From Thermoleophilaceae bacterium (lineage in GTDB: Bacteria; Actinomycetota; Thermoleophilia; Solirubrobacterales; Thermoleophilaceae), in contig JAFGJG010000085.1 of assembly GCA_016929195.1 (NCBI GenBank), forward strand, positions 1-32,198: a stretch of DNA of 32,198 bases, given 5' to 3'. Under the pieces are notes generated by a model. It did not search any database, had not been told where the DNA came from, and saw nothing but the letters and a program-made list of their open reading frames with translations. Positions within the stretch are counted from its first letter, which is position 1. Each line of letters begins with the position of its first letter. Positions 1 to 8,088 of this stretch are shown piece by piece. The translations under genes were made by a program, and so were the position numbers.

Positions 1-105
1 TACTGCGCCAACTGGTCCCTGTGGCTGGACGCGAAGATCCTCGCGCGGACGATCCCGTACGTCCTCAGCTCGAGGAGCGGCGAGTACCTGTCGAACCGGC
101 GCTAG
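1..105 (+). CDS. Priming sugar transferase, C-terminal end (partial)
   Basis: Only the last 34 codons are inside the window; the start lies upstream. The peptide begins YCANWSLWLDAKILARTIP and ends at a TAG. A C-terminal N-W-S-x-x-x-D-x-K-I-L-x-x-T-I-P pattern is typical of polyprenyl glycosylphosphotransferases (WbaP/CpsE type, bacterial sugar transferase family). These transfer a sugar-1-phosphate to undecaprenyl phosphate and so start a repeat unit at the inner membrane. The position next to a Wzz/BY-kinase gene fits this role. The call rests on a short tail, and the sugar cannot be told. A hairpin at 147-166 may end the transcript. Confidence 0.75.
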   Translation, partial: YCANWSLWLDAKILARTIPYVLSSRSGEYLSNRR

Positions 106-412
106 CGCCCAGGCCGGGGGCTTGCGTTCCGGCAGCGTTCCCCGCTCGACACCTGAAACGGTGTCGCCCGGGAATCGCCGCCGTCACCGCCTCCGGAAGA
201 ACCGCAACTGGGTCTCTATTGCTTTAGGCAAAGGGGAGAAGCGTCGAGCATGGCCGCCATCCCTCAGCCGACTCTTCAACGAAGGCCAGGCATCAGCCGC
301 GCGGTTCATCCGCGGGCGGCGACGGCGGGCGTTCCCGGACGGGTCCGTTTCTAGGACCCGGACGGCGAATGCCTGCCGGAGCGCAAGCCCAGCGGCCAGA
401 AACCAACGGCCG
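106..412. other. Intergenic region between convergent genes, with three hairpins
   Basis: This 307-bp gap lies between two converging genes. It holds the hairpin at 147-166, a second inverted repeat GGGTCC / GGACCC at 341-346 and 354-359 (loop of 7), and the hairpin at 391-414. A less GC-rich stretch at about 210-235 precedes AAGGGGAG and, 11 nt later, an ATG at 250. That ATG opens a 34-codon frame ending at 354 which has no recognisable content. No RNA family was recognised. Confidence 0.5.
147..166 (+). terminator. Hairpin downstream of the sugar transferase
   Basis: CGACACC (147-153) and GGTGTCG (160-166) form a perfect 7-bp stem around the loop TGAAAC. It starts 41 nt after the sugar transferase stop codon. 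There is no T-run after it, as is common for hairpins in high-GC actinobacteria. Its role as a terminator is inferred from position only. Confidence 0.45.
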
Positions 413-414
413 CT
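391..414 (-). terminator. Hairpin at the end of the Wzz/BY-kinase gene
   Basis: AGCGGCC (391-397) and GGCCGCT (408-414) form a 7-bp perfect stem with a 10-nt loop. The stem overlaps the stop codon of the minus-strand Wzz/BY-kinase gene (413-415), which is a usual place for a terminator. No T-tract follows. Confidence 0.4.
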
Positions 415-2014
415 AGCTGCGGAGGTGCGGAGCGTCCGTCGTGTCGTCGACCGTGAACGGCCGGTGCTCGGCCGGGGAGGCGGACGACCTGATGCTCGGC
501 ACGTAGCCGTAGCCGCCGATCGCGGAGCCGCGGTTGACCACCACTCCGAGCACCTTGGCGTCGAGGCCCTGGAGCTGCTCGCGGAGGCGGCGCGCGTCGT
601 CGCCGCGCGTGGAGTTCGCCGAGGCGGCCACCACGACGCCGTCGAGCTGGCGCAGCAGTGAGATCGCGTCGGCCACGTGCGGCAGCGGCGGCGTGTCGAC
701 GACCACGAGATCGTGGTCGCGCTTGAGGGTCTGGAGGATCCAGCCCATGGCCTCCGACTGGAGGACGGCCCAGGGATCCGGGGGCAGCTGTCCGGCCACG
801 AGCACGTCGAGCTGGCGGCCGTGGCGGTCGCCGCGGACGTTGGTGAGCGGCTGGAGCGCGTCCTCGAGGCTCGCCCGGCCCTCGACCACCTCGGTCACGC
901 CGGGGCCCGGCTGGAGCCCGTAGCGATCGGCCAGCGTGGGGCGGCGCATGTCGGCCTCGACGAGGGCCACGCTCATGCCGGCGGAGAGGGCGGCGCAGGA
1001 CAGGTTCCAGGCGACCGTGGTCTTGCCCTCGCCGGCGCGCGACGAGGTGAGGACCAGGCTGCGGACGGGCTCGTCCCAGGCGAAGCGCAGGTTCATCTGG
1101 AGCATCCGGAACGCCTCGGCCACCTCGGGCGGGAGGTCGGCGAACGGGACCGGCCGCTTCAGGGCGCGATGGCGCGGGACCGTCGTGAGGACCGGCGCGT
1201 CGAACGCGACCGCGGCCTCCTCGGCGCCGTGGAGGCGCCGATCGCTCTGATCGCGCAGGAGCGCGAGGCCGCTGCCGAGGACCGCGCCGAGCAGCACGCC
1301 CAGAAGGATCGTGGTGAGCGGGCTGCCGCTCTTGTCCGTAGGCACGTAGCCGGGCTGCACGACCTGCGGGCTTCCGTTGCCCACGTCCGCGATCACCTGC
1401 ATCTTCTGCATGTTGTTGCGAAGCTGGGCGCCCGGGCCGGACACGTGGTTCTGGACGTTCGTCGGGAGTGCCTCGAACTGCCGGCGAAGGCTCGCAAGCG
1501 CCATCCGCGCGAGCTCCCGGTCCTCGTCGGCGGCCAGGCGCCTGGCGCTCTGGGCGTAGACGTTGGTGAGCAGCGCGGCGCGCTGGGCGTCGTCCGCGGA
1601 GCCCGTGACCTTCACGACGTCGCTGGTCTTGTCACCCACGACGGTGACGTCGTCCTGGATGTCGGCGGGCGACATGTCGACGCCGCGGGCCGCGAGCGCC
1701 TCGGATGCGTCGACCGCGACGGCCTTGGAGGCAACCCGCTCGCGGTTGTCCTCGGCCAGGTTGTCGGCCGCAACGGTGTTCGGGATGAGCCCGATCGAGT
1801 TGAGCTGGGGAGCGATCGTCTGACGGAAGACGAGCGTCGCCGTGGACTCGTAGTCCTTGTTCGTCGCGAACGCGAGCGCGGCCGCGGCGCCGCCGGCGAG
1901 CACCATCGTGATCACGATGATCGGCCACCTGCGCCGGAGTGCTCCGAGCAGTGACAGTCCCTTGCCGTTGGATGAGCTGTATCCCTGCATCCCTGCGTTT
2001 TCGGTGGAGGTCAT
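413..2014 (-). CDS. Wzz-type polysaccharide co-polymerase fused to a BY-kinase
   Basis: 533 residues from the ATG at 2014. The N-terminus has a membrane segment at about 31-50, then a Wzz-like extracellular region, then a second membrane segment at about 234-253. The cytoplasmic part carries a Walker A motif SRAGEGKTT (325-333), Walker A' ALVEADM (about 350-356) and Walker B LVVVDTP (436-442). This is the order of CapA-CapB type fusions that control chain length of exported polysaccharides and autophosphorylate on tyrosine. The C-terminal tail has only two clustered tyrosines (GGYGY, 500-504), a poor Tyr cluster for this family. The frame stays open up to 2092, but an AGGCTA box (minus-strand TAGCCT) 8 nt before 2014 favours that start. 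It is divergent from the GT4 gene at 2093. Confidence 0.93.
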   Translation of the reverse strand: MTSTENAGMQGYSSSNGKGLSLLGALRRRWPIIVITMVLAGGAAAALAFATNKDYESTATLVFRQTIAPQLNSIGLIPNTVAADNLAEDNRERVASKAVAVDASEALAARGVDMSPADIQDDVTVVGDKTSDVVKVTGSADDAQRAALLTNVYAQSARRLAADEDRELARMALASLRRQFEALPTNVQNHVSGPGAQLRNNMQKMQVIADVGNGSPQVVQPGYVPTDKSGSPLTTILLGVLLGAVLGSGLALLRDQSDRRLHGAEEAAVAFDAPVLTTVPRHRALKRPVPFADLPPEVAEAFRMLQMNLRFAWDEPVRSLVLTSSRAGEGKTTVAWNLSCAALSAGMSVALVEADMRRPTLADRYGLQPGPGVTEVVEGRASLEDALQPLTNVRGDRHGRQLDVLVAGQLPPDPWAVLQSEAMGWILQTLKRDHDLVVVDTPPLPHVADAISLLRQLDGVVVAASANSTRGDDARRLREQLQGLDAKVLGVVVNRGSAIGGYGYVPSIRSSASPAEHRPFTVDDTTDAPHLRS

Positions 2015-2022
2015 CTTCGGCC

Positions 2023-2028
2023 AGGCTA
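2023..2028 (-). promoter_or_regulatory. -10-like hexamer TAGCCT for the Wzz/BY-kinase gene
   Basis: On the minus strand TAGCCT ends 8 nt before the ATG at 2014. This fits the TAnnnT consensus of actinobacterial -10 boxes and would give a leaderless or nearly leaderless mRNA. No clear -35 and no Shine-Dalgarno sequence is visible. Confidence 0.35.
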
Positions 2029-2077
2029 GCGCAGATTTCGGCTTCCACGACCCATATCCGCGAGGCCTGATCCTTTG

Positions 2078-2090
2078 GGGGATCATCCCC
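2078..2090. promoter_or_regulatory. Perfect 13-bp palindrome between divergent genes
   Basis: GGGGATCATCCCC has two 6-bp arms around a single C. It lies between the divergent starts at 2014 and 2093 and ends 2 nt before the GTG of the GT4 gene. It could be an operator controlling both genes, or a hairpin over the GT4 start. No regulator gene is in the window, so this is a candidate site only. Confidence 0.35.
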
Positions 2091-2092
2091 AT

Positions 2093-3241
2093 GTGAGGCT
2101 CCGTCTATTCCTCGTGCCCGCGTCCGCGATGCTCACCGATCACCGCCCCCACGGGGACGGGCTCGTCGGGTACGGGTTCATCCGCGAGCTGGGCGGCCGC
2201 GGCCACGATCTCGAGGTGGCGGCCGGGCGGGTCGATCTCGCGGGCGCGCTCCCCGGCTCGGTGCGCGTGCACGCGCTGGGCCAGGACGGTCCGTCGCGGC
2301 CGGCGTTCATGTGGCGCCTGCGCCGCCTGTACGAACGCCTGGCGCGGGAGCGGCCCTTCGACGCGGTGCACCAGCTCACGCCCGTGGACGTCGGGGTCAG
2401 CCTCGCCCTGCCGAGGGACGCGCCGCTCGTGCTGGGCCCCTACGTGCCCGACTGGGCTCCGAGCGGCCCGGGCGCCGACCGGGAGGTGGGCGCGCTCGCG
2501 CTGCGGGTCAAGCGCTCGCTCAGGAGGGCACAGCAGGCACGGGCGGACGCGGTCCTGCTCTCGACCGCGGCCGCCGCCGGCAAGCTCGAGCTGAACGGGT
2601 CCCGGCGGGAGCGGGTGCACGAGCTGCCGCTGGGGGTGGACGCGGGCTTCTGGCGGCCCGCGCCGTCGCCGGCGGAGGGGCTCGACGTGCTCTACCTCGC
2701 CGGTCTCGAGGTCCGCAAGGGAATCCACGTGCTGCTCGACGCCTGGGAGCGGCTGTCGCCGCGCATCCCGGAGGCGCGCCTCCTGCTGGCCGGGGACGGC
2801 GCCGAGCGCGACGCGGTGCTGGAACGGCTCCGCAGCACCGAGCGCCTGGCGCGCGTCGAGCTCGCCGGGCGCCTCGACCGCGAGGCCGCGCGTGCCGCGA
2901 TGCAGGCCTGCGCGGTCTTCTGCCTGCCCTCCTACGGCGACCCGGCGCCGCTCGCCGCGGTCGAGGCGATGGCCTGCGGCCGGCCCGTGGTGGCCACGGA
3001 CGCGAGCGGCCTGGGGAAACTCGTGCCGGATGCCGGCGGGATCAAGGTCCCGCAGGGCGACGCGGGACGGCTCGCGGAGGCGCTGGCGGAGCTCCTGGGG
3101 GACCGCGACAGGCGCGAGGCCATGGGCGCGTCCAACCGCCGGGCCGTGGAGGAGCGCTACAGCTGGCCGCGCGTGGTGGACCGGCTGGAGGAGCTCTACG
3201 TGGGCGCCGCGTCGCGCAGACCCGGCCGCGGCCGGCCCTGA
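2093..3241 (+). CDS. GT4-type glycosyltransferase
   Basis: 382 residues from the GTG at 2093, chosen because the first strand of the Rossmann fold (RLRLFLVPAS) starts there; the open frame reaches back only to 2075. It is a GT-B fold enzyme of the GT4 kind. The N-terminal acceptor domain has GDGLVGYGFIRELGGRGHDL. The C-terminal donor domain begins near YLAGLEVRKGIHVLLDAW. The usual E-x7-E motif reads D283-x7-E291 (DPAPLAAVE), so the first acid is Asp. It likely adds a sugar from a nucleotide donor to the lipid-linked repeat unit in the cytoplasm; the sugar is unknown. Its last 46 bp overlap the convergent O-antigen ligase-like gene. Confidence 0.9.
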   Translation: MRLRLFLVPASAMLTDHRPHGDGLVGYGFIRELGGRGHDLEVAAGRVDLAGALPGSVRVHALGQDGPSRPAFMWRLRRLYERLARERPFDAVHQLTPVDVGVSLALPRDAPLVLGPYVPDWAPSGPGADREVGALALRVKRSLRRAQQARADAVLLSTAAAAGKLELNGSRRERVHELPLGVDAGFWRPAPSPAEGLDVLYLAGLEVRKGIHVLLDAWERLSPRIPEARLLLAGDGAERDAVLERLRSTERLARVELAGRLDREAARAAMQACAVFCLPSYGDPAPLAAVEAMACGRPVVATDASGLGKLVPDAGGIKVPQGDAGRLAEALAELLGDRDRREAMGASNRRAVEERYSWPRVVDRLEELYVGAASRRPGRGRP

Positions 3242-4644
3242 CGCCGCAGGTAGTCGGCCGCCAGGACCTGGCCCGCGATCAGCCAGAGGATCACGCCGTG
3301 GCTCCCGTAGAACGAGTCGCCCGTGTAGAGCACGACGAGCATGAACACGAGCAGCGCGAACAGCAGCTGCCGCATCTCCTGGCCGGGGGCGGGGTCACGC
3401 GCCCCGTTCCAGGCGGCCCGGGTTATGTAACCCAGGCTGATCAGCACGAGCAACAGCCCGATCGGGCCGGACTGGTAGAGCAGCGAGAGGTAGCCGTTGT
3501 CCGGGTGGCGAAGGTCGCTCTCCTGGGTGCCCAGCCGCGACGCCTCCCCGGCGGTCCCGAGCCCGTGTCCGAGCGGAGCCGCGATCGCCGTAGGGGCGAC
3601 CTCGCTGACGGTCGCCTGCCTTTCCGTCGTGGAGGTGTCCTCGCGGTTGGTGATCGACTTGAACCGGTCCACCACGTCCTGGGCGGTCGAGCTCACGGGT
3701 GAGAGGGCGATCGATGCCGCCACCATCACGGCGACGGCTCCGAAGACGGGCCGTGCGCTCCGGCCGCGCGAGGCGGCGACGTGCGCGACGCCGGCCACGA
3801 GCAGGGCCACCCACGCCGAGCGCACGAAGGTCATGGACAGCGCAAGGACGACGAGCGTGAGCCCGATCAGGGTTGCGAGCCGCGCGCGGCGGACTGTGAG
3901 GTAGCACAGCACCGAGAGCCCCAGCAGCGGCGCCAGCGCGCCCGGGCCGTTCAGGGACGAGAAGGCCCGCACCGCGCCCAGCTTCGGATCGCCCACGCTG
4001 GCGAAGTCGATCGACTCGAGCCAGGTGAAGTCCCAGGCGGGAAGCACGATCTCCCGCTGGAGTATCGCGTAGGCCGCGAGCGGGGGCATGCCGTAGAGAA
4101 GGACCTTCCTGAGCGTGCTCCCGGGCACGCCGCCCGGCTCGTTCATCCCGAGCACCGCGCCGCTGAGGCCGGCGAGGTAGGCGATGAACGCGTAGATCGC
4201 GGCCCTGGGCCCCGCCAGGAGTCCCAGCGGGAGGCCCACCGCGAAGCCGGCGGCTCCGAGGAGCAGCACGTTGCGTATCTCGCGGGGAAGCGGCGTGCGG
4301 AACAGCTCGACCATCGCGATCGCCCCGGTCGCGACGAAGGGGGCGAGCGAGAGCGGGTCGTTGCCCAGGTGCCCCGTGCTCAGCTCGAGCAGCCTCCGCA
4401 CGAGCGGCGCCAGGAACCAGAACCCGAACAGGGCGTAGATGCCGAGCACGCGGTCGTACTCGTGGAGCGCGATGATGCTCACCACCGCGACCAGCGCGAC
4501 GGCCGCCTGGATGGAGAGCATCAGCGCAAGCGCCAGCGCAAGGGCGGTGGTTCCTCCGGCCCAGAGCGCGAAGCCGATGTCCCCTGAATAGCCGCCGGCG
4601 CGCTCGGGTCCGACCCCGCGCAGCCGCCCGATCAGCTCCGCCAA
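3196..4644 (-). CDS. O-antigen ligase / Wzy polymerase-like membrane protein
   Basis: 482 residues, mostly hydrophobic, with about ten to twelve membrane segments. A larger polar loop lies between the late segments (around FKSITNREDTSTTERQ to LRHPDNGYLSLLYQSG). H-P-D-N-x-Y-L, followed by G-x-x-G-L-L, is the signature seen in the WaaL/Wzy (O-antigen ligase, Wzy_C) family. Such proteins join lipid-linked glycan units or transfer them to an acceptor outside the membrane; sequence alone does not separate polymerase from ligase. It is the last gene of a minus-strand operon; its ATG overlaps the upstream GT4 gene by 13 bp. The 3' end runs into the convergent GT4 gene by 46 bp. Confidence 0.88.
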   Translation of the reverse strand: MAELIGRLRGVGPERAGGYSGDIGFALWAGGTTALALALALMLSIQAAVALVAVVSIIALHEYDRVLGIYALFGFWFLAPLVRRLLELSTGHLGNDPLSLAPFVATGAIAMVELFRTPLPREIRNVLLLGAAGFAVGLPLGLLAGPRAAIYAFIAYLAGLSGAVLGMNEPGGVPGSTLRKVLLYGMPPLAAYAILQREIVLPAWDFTWLESIDFASVGDPKLGAVRAFSSLNGPGALAPLLGLSVLCYLTVRRARLATLIGLTLVVLALSMTFVRSAWVALLVAGVAHVAASRGRSARPVFGAVAVMVAASIALSPVSSTAQDVVDRFKSITNREDTSTTERQATVSEVAPTAIAAPLGHGLGTAGEASRLGTQESDLRHPDNGYLSLLYQSGPIGLLLVLISLGYITRAAWNGARDPAPGQEMRQLLFALLVFMLVVLYTGDSFYGSHGVILWLIAGQVLAADYLRRQGRPRPGLRDAAPT

Positions 4645-5855
4645 GCCGACCCCACCTCCGCCTTGGGCTCCCGCGGAGCGACCGGTTCGGCGGTCGCGCC
4701 CGCGGCGCGTTCGTAGATACCGAGCATCTCCCTAGCATGAACGTCGTCGCGGAAGCGCGCGGCGGCTCCCGGCCCGGCGGCGCCGATCCGGCGCAGCAGC
4801 TCGGGCTGCGAGAGCAGCTCGCGGGCGGCCGCCGCCCAGGCCGCCGGATCCCGCGGCGGCAGCAGCCGGCCGGTCACGCGATCCTGCACGAGCTCGGGTG
4901 CGGCCCCGACGGAGGTGACCAGCGGGGGCACTCCCATCGCCATGCTCTCGACCACCGCGAGCCCGAACGGCTCCTCCCAGGAGGGGAGGAGAGAGAGGTC
5001 CAGCTCGGCGAGGATCTCGGGCACGTCGTCGCGCTGGCCGAGGAAGTGGACGGCGTCGCCGACGCCGAGCTCCGCGACCAGGCCGCGGAGCGACTCGAGG
5101 AACGCGTGGTTGTCGTGGCGAACCCCGCTCCCGCCGAAAGCGATCTGCCCCACGAGCGCCAGGTGCACGTCGATCCCCTCGGCCCGGAGCTGGGCGAGCA
5201 TGCGGACCGAGACGTCCTGGCCCTTCCACGGGGTGATCTGGGCGACGTGGCCGAGCAGGTGCGCCTCCGGGCCGATGCCCAGCCGCTCGCGCAGCCCCGC
5301 CGGGCGGGTCACGCTCGGATCGAAGCGATCGTGGTCGATGCTGTTGTAGACGCGCACGGCGACGGGCCGGCCGAGGACCTCGTCGAGGCGGGCGGCGGTG
5401 TAGTCCGAGTTGGCGACCACCGCCTCCGCGCTCCTCGAGAGCACTCCTAGCACCGAGCGGCCGACCGTGCTCGGGGGGAGATGCTCATGGGCGCGCACCA
5501 CGAACGGCGCGGCTCCCCGGCGTCTCGCGATCGCGGCCATCAGCCCGGCCCGGGCCGTGTTGGCATGGATCACGTCCGGCGCGGCGCGCCGGGCCGCGCC
5601 GGCGAGCGCCCAGCCGGCCGCGGCGAGCTGCGCCACGCCCACCGGTGTCTGGACCGGGTGGATGCGGAGGCTTGCGTCCACCCCCGGCAGGGGCAGCAGG
5701 TCCAGGCCCGCCCCGCGCACGGCGTCGGCGAGCGGGCCCTCGTCCGGGCAGGCGACGCTGACGGCGTGCGAGTCGCGCAGGCCGGCGATCACGCGCAGGA
5801 GCGACACCTCGGCGCCGCTCCACGCGCCCGTGTGGTTTGCGAACAGGATCCTCAT
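4632..5855 (-). CDS. GT4-type glycosyltransferase
   Basis: 407 residues from the ATG at 5855. The frame is open to 5906, but the fold begins at MRILFANHTGAWSGAEVSLL, a standard GT4 opening with the SGAE donor-domain contact. The C-terminal domain has HVAQITPWKGQD and the E-x7-E motif E295-PFGLAVV-E303. This predicts a retaining transferase using a nucleotide sugar in the cytoplasm. It sits between the exostosin-like gene (54 nt upstream) and the ligase-like gene (13-bp overlap), so it should be co-transcribed with both. The donor and acceptor are unknown. Confidence 0.92.
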   Translation of the reverse strand: MRILFANHTGAWSGAEVSLLRVIAGLRDSHAVSVACPDEGPLADAVRGAGLDLLPLPGVDASLRIHPVQTPVGVAQLAAAGWALAGAARRAAPDVIHANTARAGLMAAIARRRGAAPFVVRAHEHLPPSTVGRSVLGVLSRSAEAVVANSDYTAARLDEVLGRPVAVRVYNSIDHDRFDPSVTRPAGLRERLGIGPEAHLLGHVAQITPWKGQDVSVRMLAQLRAEGIDVHLALVGQIAFGGSGVRHDNHAFLESLRGLVAELGVGDAVHFLGQRDDVPEILAELDLSLLPSWEEPFGLAVVESMAMGVPPLVTSVGAAPELVQDRVTGRLLPPRDPAAWAAAARELLSQPELLRRIGAAGPGAAARFRDDVHAREMLGIYERAAGATAEPVAPREPKAEVGSAWRS

Positions 5856-5909
5856 CGCGAAAGTCGGGTCCCCCGAAGCGTGACAGGGGAATGGCCTGAT
5901 CGCCAACGC

Positions 5910-6914
5910 TCAGAGCCGGTTGAGACGCTCCGCCATGAGCCGGCCCAGCGCCTCCTCAGAGCACTTCTCGCGCCACCAGTCGAGGCTCGCCGCGTGGAGC
6001 CGCTCCAGCTCGGCCGGGTCGTCGAGCAGCGGCTCGACCACGTCGCCCAGCTGCGACCAGGAGTCGATCTGGAGGATCGGCCCGCCGTCGTAGAACCAGA
6101 ACCGCGGAAGGCGCTCGCTCACGACCACGCAGCCCGCGCGGAGGCCTTCGAACACGCGGAACGTCTCCGCCGAGTTCCCGCGCGGCGCCAGACACACCCG
6201 CGCGTCCATGAGCGCCTGCGAGTACCCCTCCGCGGCGTCCTCGGACGAGGTGAACCCCTCGGTCAGCCTGATGTCGGTCCGGAGGCCGGGCCGGCCCCGG
6301 GCGAGGAGGTCGACCGCCTCGATCATCTCGCGCCGGCTGCGCGCCTTGGGAGACGCCAGCCGGTAGCGGAGGCCGGCCTCGTGCTCGACGCTGCCGGCGA
6401 AGAACAGGTCGGTCGGCCGCTCGGCGATCGGAGTCACGGGCAGGTCGACCTGGTTGTAGGTGCCGAGCGGGATCAGCATCACTCCCGGCTGCCCGGCGCG
6501 GGTCAGCCGCGCGCGCGCCTGCCGGGCGCCTCCGGGCAGCCAGCGCAGCCAGTGGACGCTCCGCTGAGCAAGCTCGAGCGCGGCCGTCACCGGAGATGCG
6601 CCACGGAGGCGCGTGCCGGGCTGCGGGCGCAGCCCGTAGCTCTTGAACACGGCCCGTACGCGGCCGGCGTAGCGCGGGATCCGCCCGGCCTCGTCGCCGA
6701 GCAGGACGGCGACGACGCGCGGTCCGTAGGCGGGCAGCCGCTCCGTGTCCCAGGTCAGGTACACGTCGATGTCCGGATCGCGCAGGCCGCGCTCCATCGC
6801 GGCAAAGGCCGCTCCGAAGTAGCGCGTGTCGGCGCGCTCGGGCCGCGGCCCCGCGTGCACCTCCCACGGGATCGGCGCGGGCTCCTCGGGAAGGTCGAGG
6901 AAGTAGCGGGGCAT
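5910..6914 (-). CDS. Exostosin-like (GT47-type) glycosyltransferase
   Basis: 334 residues. The C-terminal half holds RGNSAETFRVFEGLRAG followed by CVVVSERLPRFWFYDG, which matches the donor-binding part of exostosin-family proteins (P-R-G-x-x-x-x-x-x-R-x-x-E-x-x-x-x-G-x-x-P-V type). In animals and plants such enzymes build heparan sulfate, pectin and xyloglucan. Bacterial members occur in polysaccharide loci and mostly lack known products. No signal peptide is evident, so it should act in the cytoplasm. It follows the GH10-like gene by only 9 nt and has no clear Shine-Dalgarno sequence, which suggests coupling. The exact reaction is not known. Confidence 0.75.
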   Translation of the reverse strand: MPRYFLDLPEEPAPIPWEVHAGPRPERADTRYFGAAFAAMERGLRDPDIDVYLTWDTERLPAYGPRVVAVLLGDEAGRIPRYAGRVRAVFKSYGLRPQPGTRLRGASPVTAALELAQRSVHWLRWLPGGARQARARLTRAGQPGVMLIPLGTYNQVDLPVTPIAERPTDLFFAGSVEHEAGLRYRLASPKARSRREMIEAVDLLARGRPGLRTDIRLTEGFTSSEDAAEGYSQALMDARVCLAPRGNSAETFRVFEGLRAGCVVVSERLPRFWFYDGGPILQIDSWSQLGDVVEPLLDDPAELERLHAASLDWWREKCSEEALGRLMAERLNRL

Positions 6915-6923
6915 CGCCGGCGG

Positions 6924-7967
6924 CTACCGCCGCAGGGCGGACCGGATCGCCCGCCAGGCGGGCTTCGGCTCTCCGGCGGCGCTGAACGGGAGCGGGCGCT
7001 GGGCGGTGCCAAGCCAGGTCGACGCGTCGGTGAAGCCCCAGGTCGTGAAGCGGCCGCAGGCCGGCAGGTCGCGGCAGGCGGCCGCCACCCGCCGGTAGAT
7101 CCGCGCCTGCTCGAGCGCGTCCCTGCGTCCCGGGGCGGCCGCCACGTCCATCTCCGACACGTCCACCGCCAGGCCGAGCGCGGCATAGCGGCGCATCGTG
7201 GCGCGGAGCTCCGCCCGGCCGGGGTTGAAGGAGGTGGTCAGGTGGGTCTGGAGGCCGAGGCCGTCGAGCGGGACACCGTCGCCGCGCAGCCCTTTCAGGA
7301 GGGCGAGCATGCCGCGCGTCTTCCGCGAGCGCCCCTCGATGTTGAACTCGTTCACGTAGAGGCGGGCGCGCGGGTTCGCCTCGCGCGCCCACCGGAGCGC
7401 GTCCGCCACGTAGCCGGGGCCGATCTCGCGCAGCCACAGGTTGCGGCGCAGCGACCCATTCGCCGCCAGCGGCTCGTTGACCACGTCCCAGTCGTCCACA
7501 CGGCCGCGGAAGTGTCCGACCACGGCCTTCACGTATGACTCGAGCCAGGAGCGCAGCTCGCCGGGCTCCCAGTCGCGCCCGCTCATCCAGGCGGGCAGCT
7601 GCTTTCCCCAGACGAGCGCGTGCCCGTGGACGGCCACGTCGTGGCGCCGCGCCCAGCGCACGAGGCCGTCGGCCTCCGTGAAGTGGAGACGGTCCGGCGC
7701 GGGGGCCATGGAGTCCATCTTCATGACGTTCTCCGGGGTGAGGGCGCGGTAGTGCGCGAGGAACAGCCGCCGGTACGGCCGCGAGCTGCGCATCAGGTCC
7801 CAGCTCACCGCGGCCCCCAGCACCGGCGGGCCGGAGCGACGGGTCGGCGCCTGCTCGCGGCTCTGGGCCTGCGCGGGTGCGGTGGGGGCCACCGGGGCAT
7901 CATCCCGGCATCCGGCCGCGGCCGCGACTGCGGCCGCTCCCACGGCGAGCGCTAGGAAGGCCTTCAC
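6924..7967 (-). CDS. GH10 xylanase-like lipoprotein
   Basis: 347 residues from the GTG at 7967. This start places a hydrophobic signal at 1-19 ending in AAAG-C20, a lipobox-like site, so the protein is probably a lipoprotein. GH10 hallmarks are in order: LTPENVMKMDSMAP (77-90), HGHALVWGKQLPAW (114-127), DVVNEP with acid/base E165, DVSEMD with nucleophile E272, and WGFTDASTWL near the end. GH10 enzymes cut beta-1,4-xylan and related chains with retention. As first gene of an operon with two glycosyltransferases and a ligase-like protein, it may trim the locus polymer rather than digest food xylan; this is inference. The frame stays open to 8105, so the start is not certain. Confidence 0.88.
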   Translation of the reverse strand: MKAFLALAVGAAAVAAAAGCRDDAPVAPTAPAQAQSREQAPTRRSGPPVLGAAVSWDLMRSSRPYRRLFLAHYRALTPENVMKMDSMAPAPDRLHFTEADGLVRWARRHDVAVHGHALVWGKQLPAWMSGRDWEPGELRSWLESYVKAVVGHFRGRVDDWDVVNEPLAANGSLRRNLWLREIGPGYVADALRWAREANPRARLYVNEFNIEGRSRKTRGMLALLKGLRGDGVPLDGLGLQTHLTTSFNPGRAELRATMRRYAALGLAVDVSEMDVAAAPGRRDALEQARIYRRVAAACRDLPACGRFTTWGFTDASTWLGTAQRPLPFSAAGEPKPAWRAIRSALRR

Positions 7968-8016
7968 GAATACGGGGTGCGGCGGAGACGGAACCGGTGC
8001 GACCGCGCCCAAGATA

Positions 8017-8044
8017 TTGAATTCCTGACCAAAGTAAGTACCTT
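8017..8044 (+). promoter_or_regulatory. Promoter candidate for the GT39/GT2 operon
   Basis: TTGAAT (8017-8022) and TACCTT (8039-8044) are 16 bp apart and lie in the only clearly AT-rich patch between the divergent GH10-like and GT39-like genes. The expected transcription start is about 38 nt before the ATG at 8089. Confidence 0.45.
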
Positions 8045-8088
8045 CGACGCAGGGGGACGTCGACGGCGGCGTCGCTGCACACCTGCTC

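Noticed and set aside
250-354. 34-codon frame after AAGGGGAG
   Set aside because: The spacing is plausible, but the peptide is Arg/Pro/Ala-rich like random GC-rich DNA and has no hydrophobic or known motif.
118-390. 9-bp inverted repeat GGGCTTGCG / CGCAAGCCC flanking the 106-412 gap
   Set aside because: A single 9-bp match 255 bp apart is not rare in GC-rich DNA, and there are no element ends or target duplications.
677-1954. A 425-residue plus-strand frame over the Wzz/BY-kinase gene
   Set aside because: It is His/Arg/Glu-rich shadow coding opposite a gene with intact Walker motifs.
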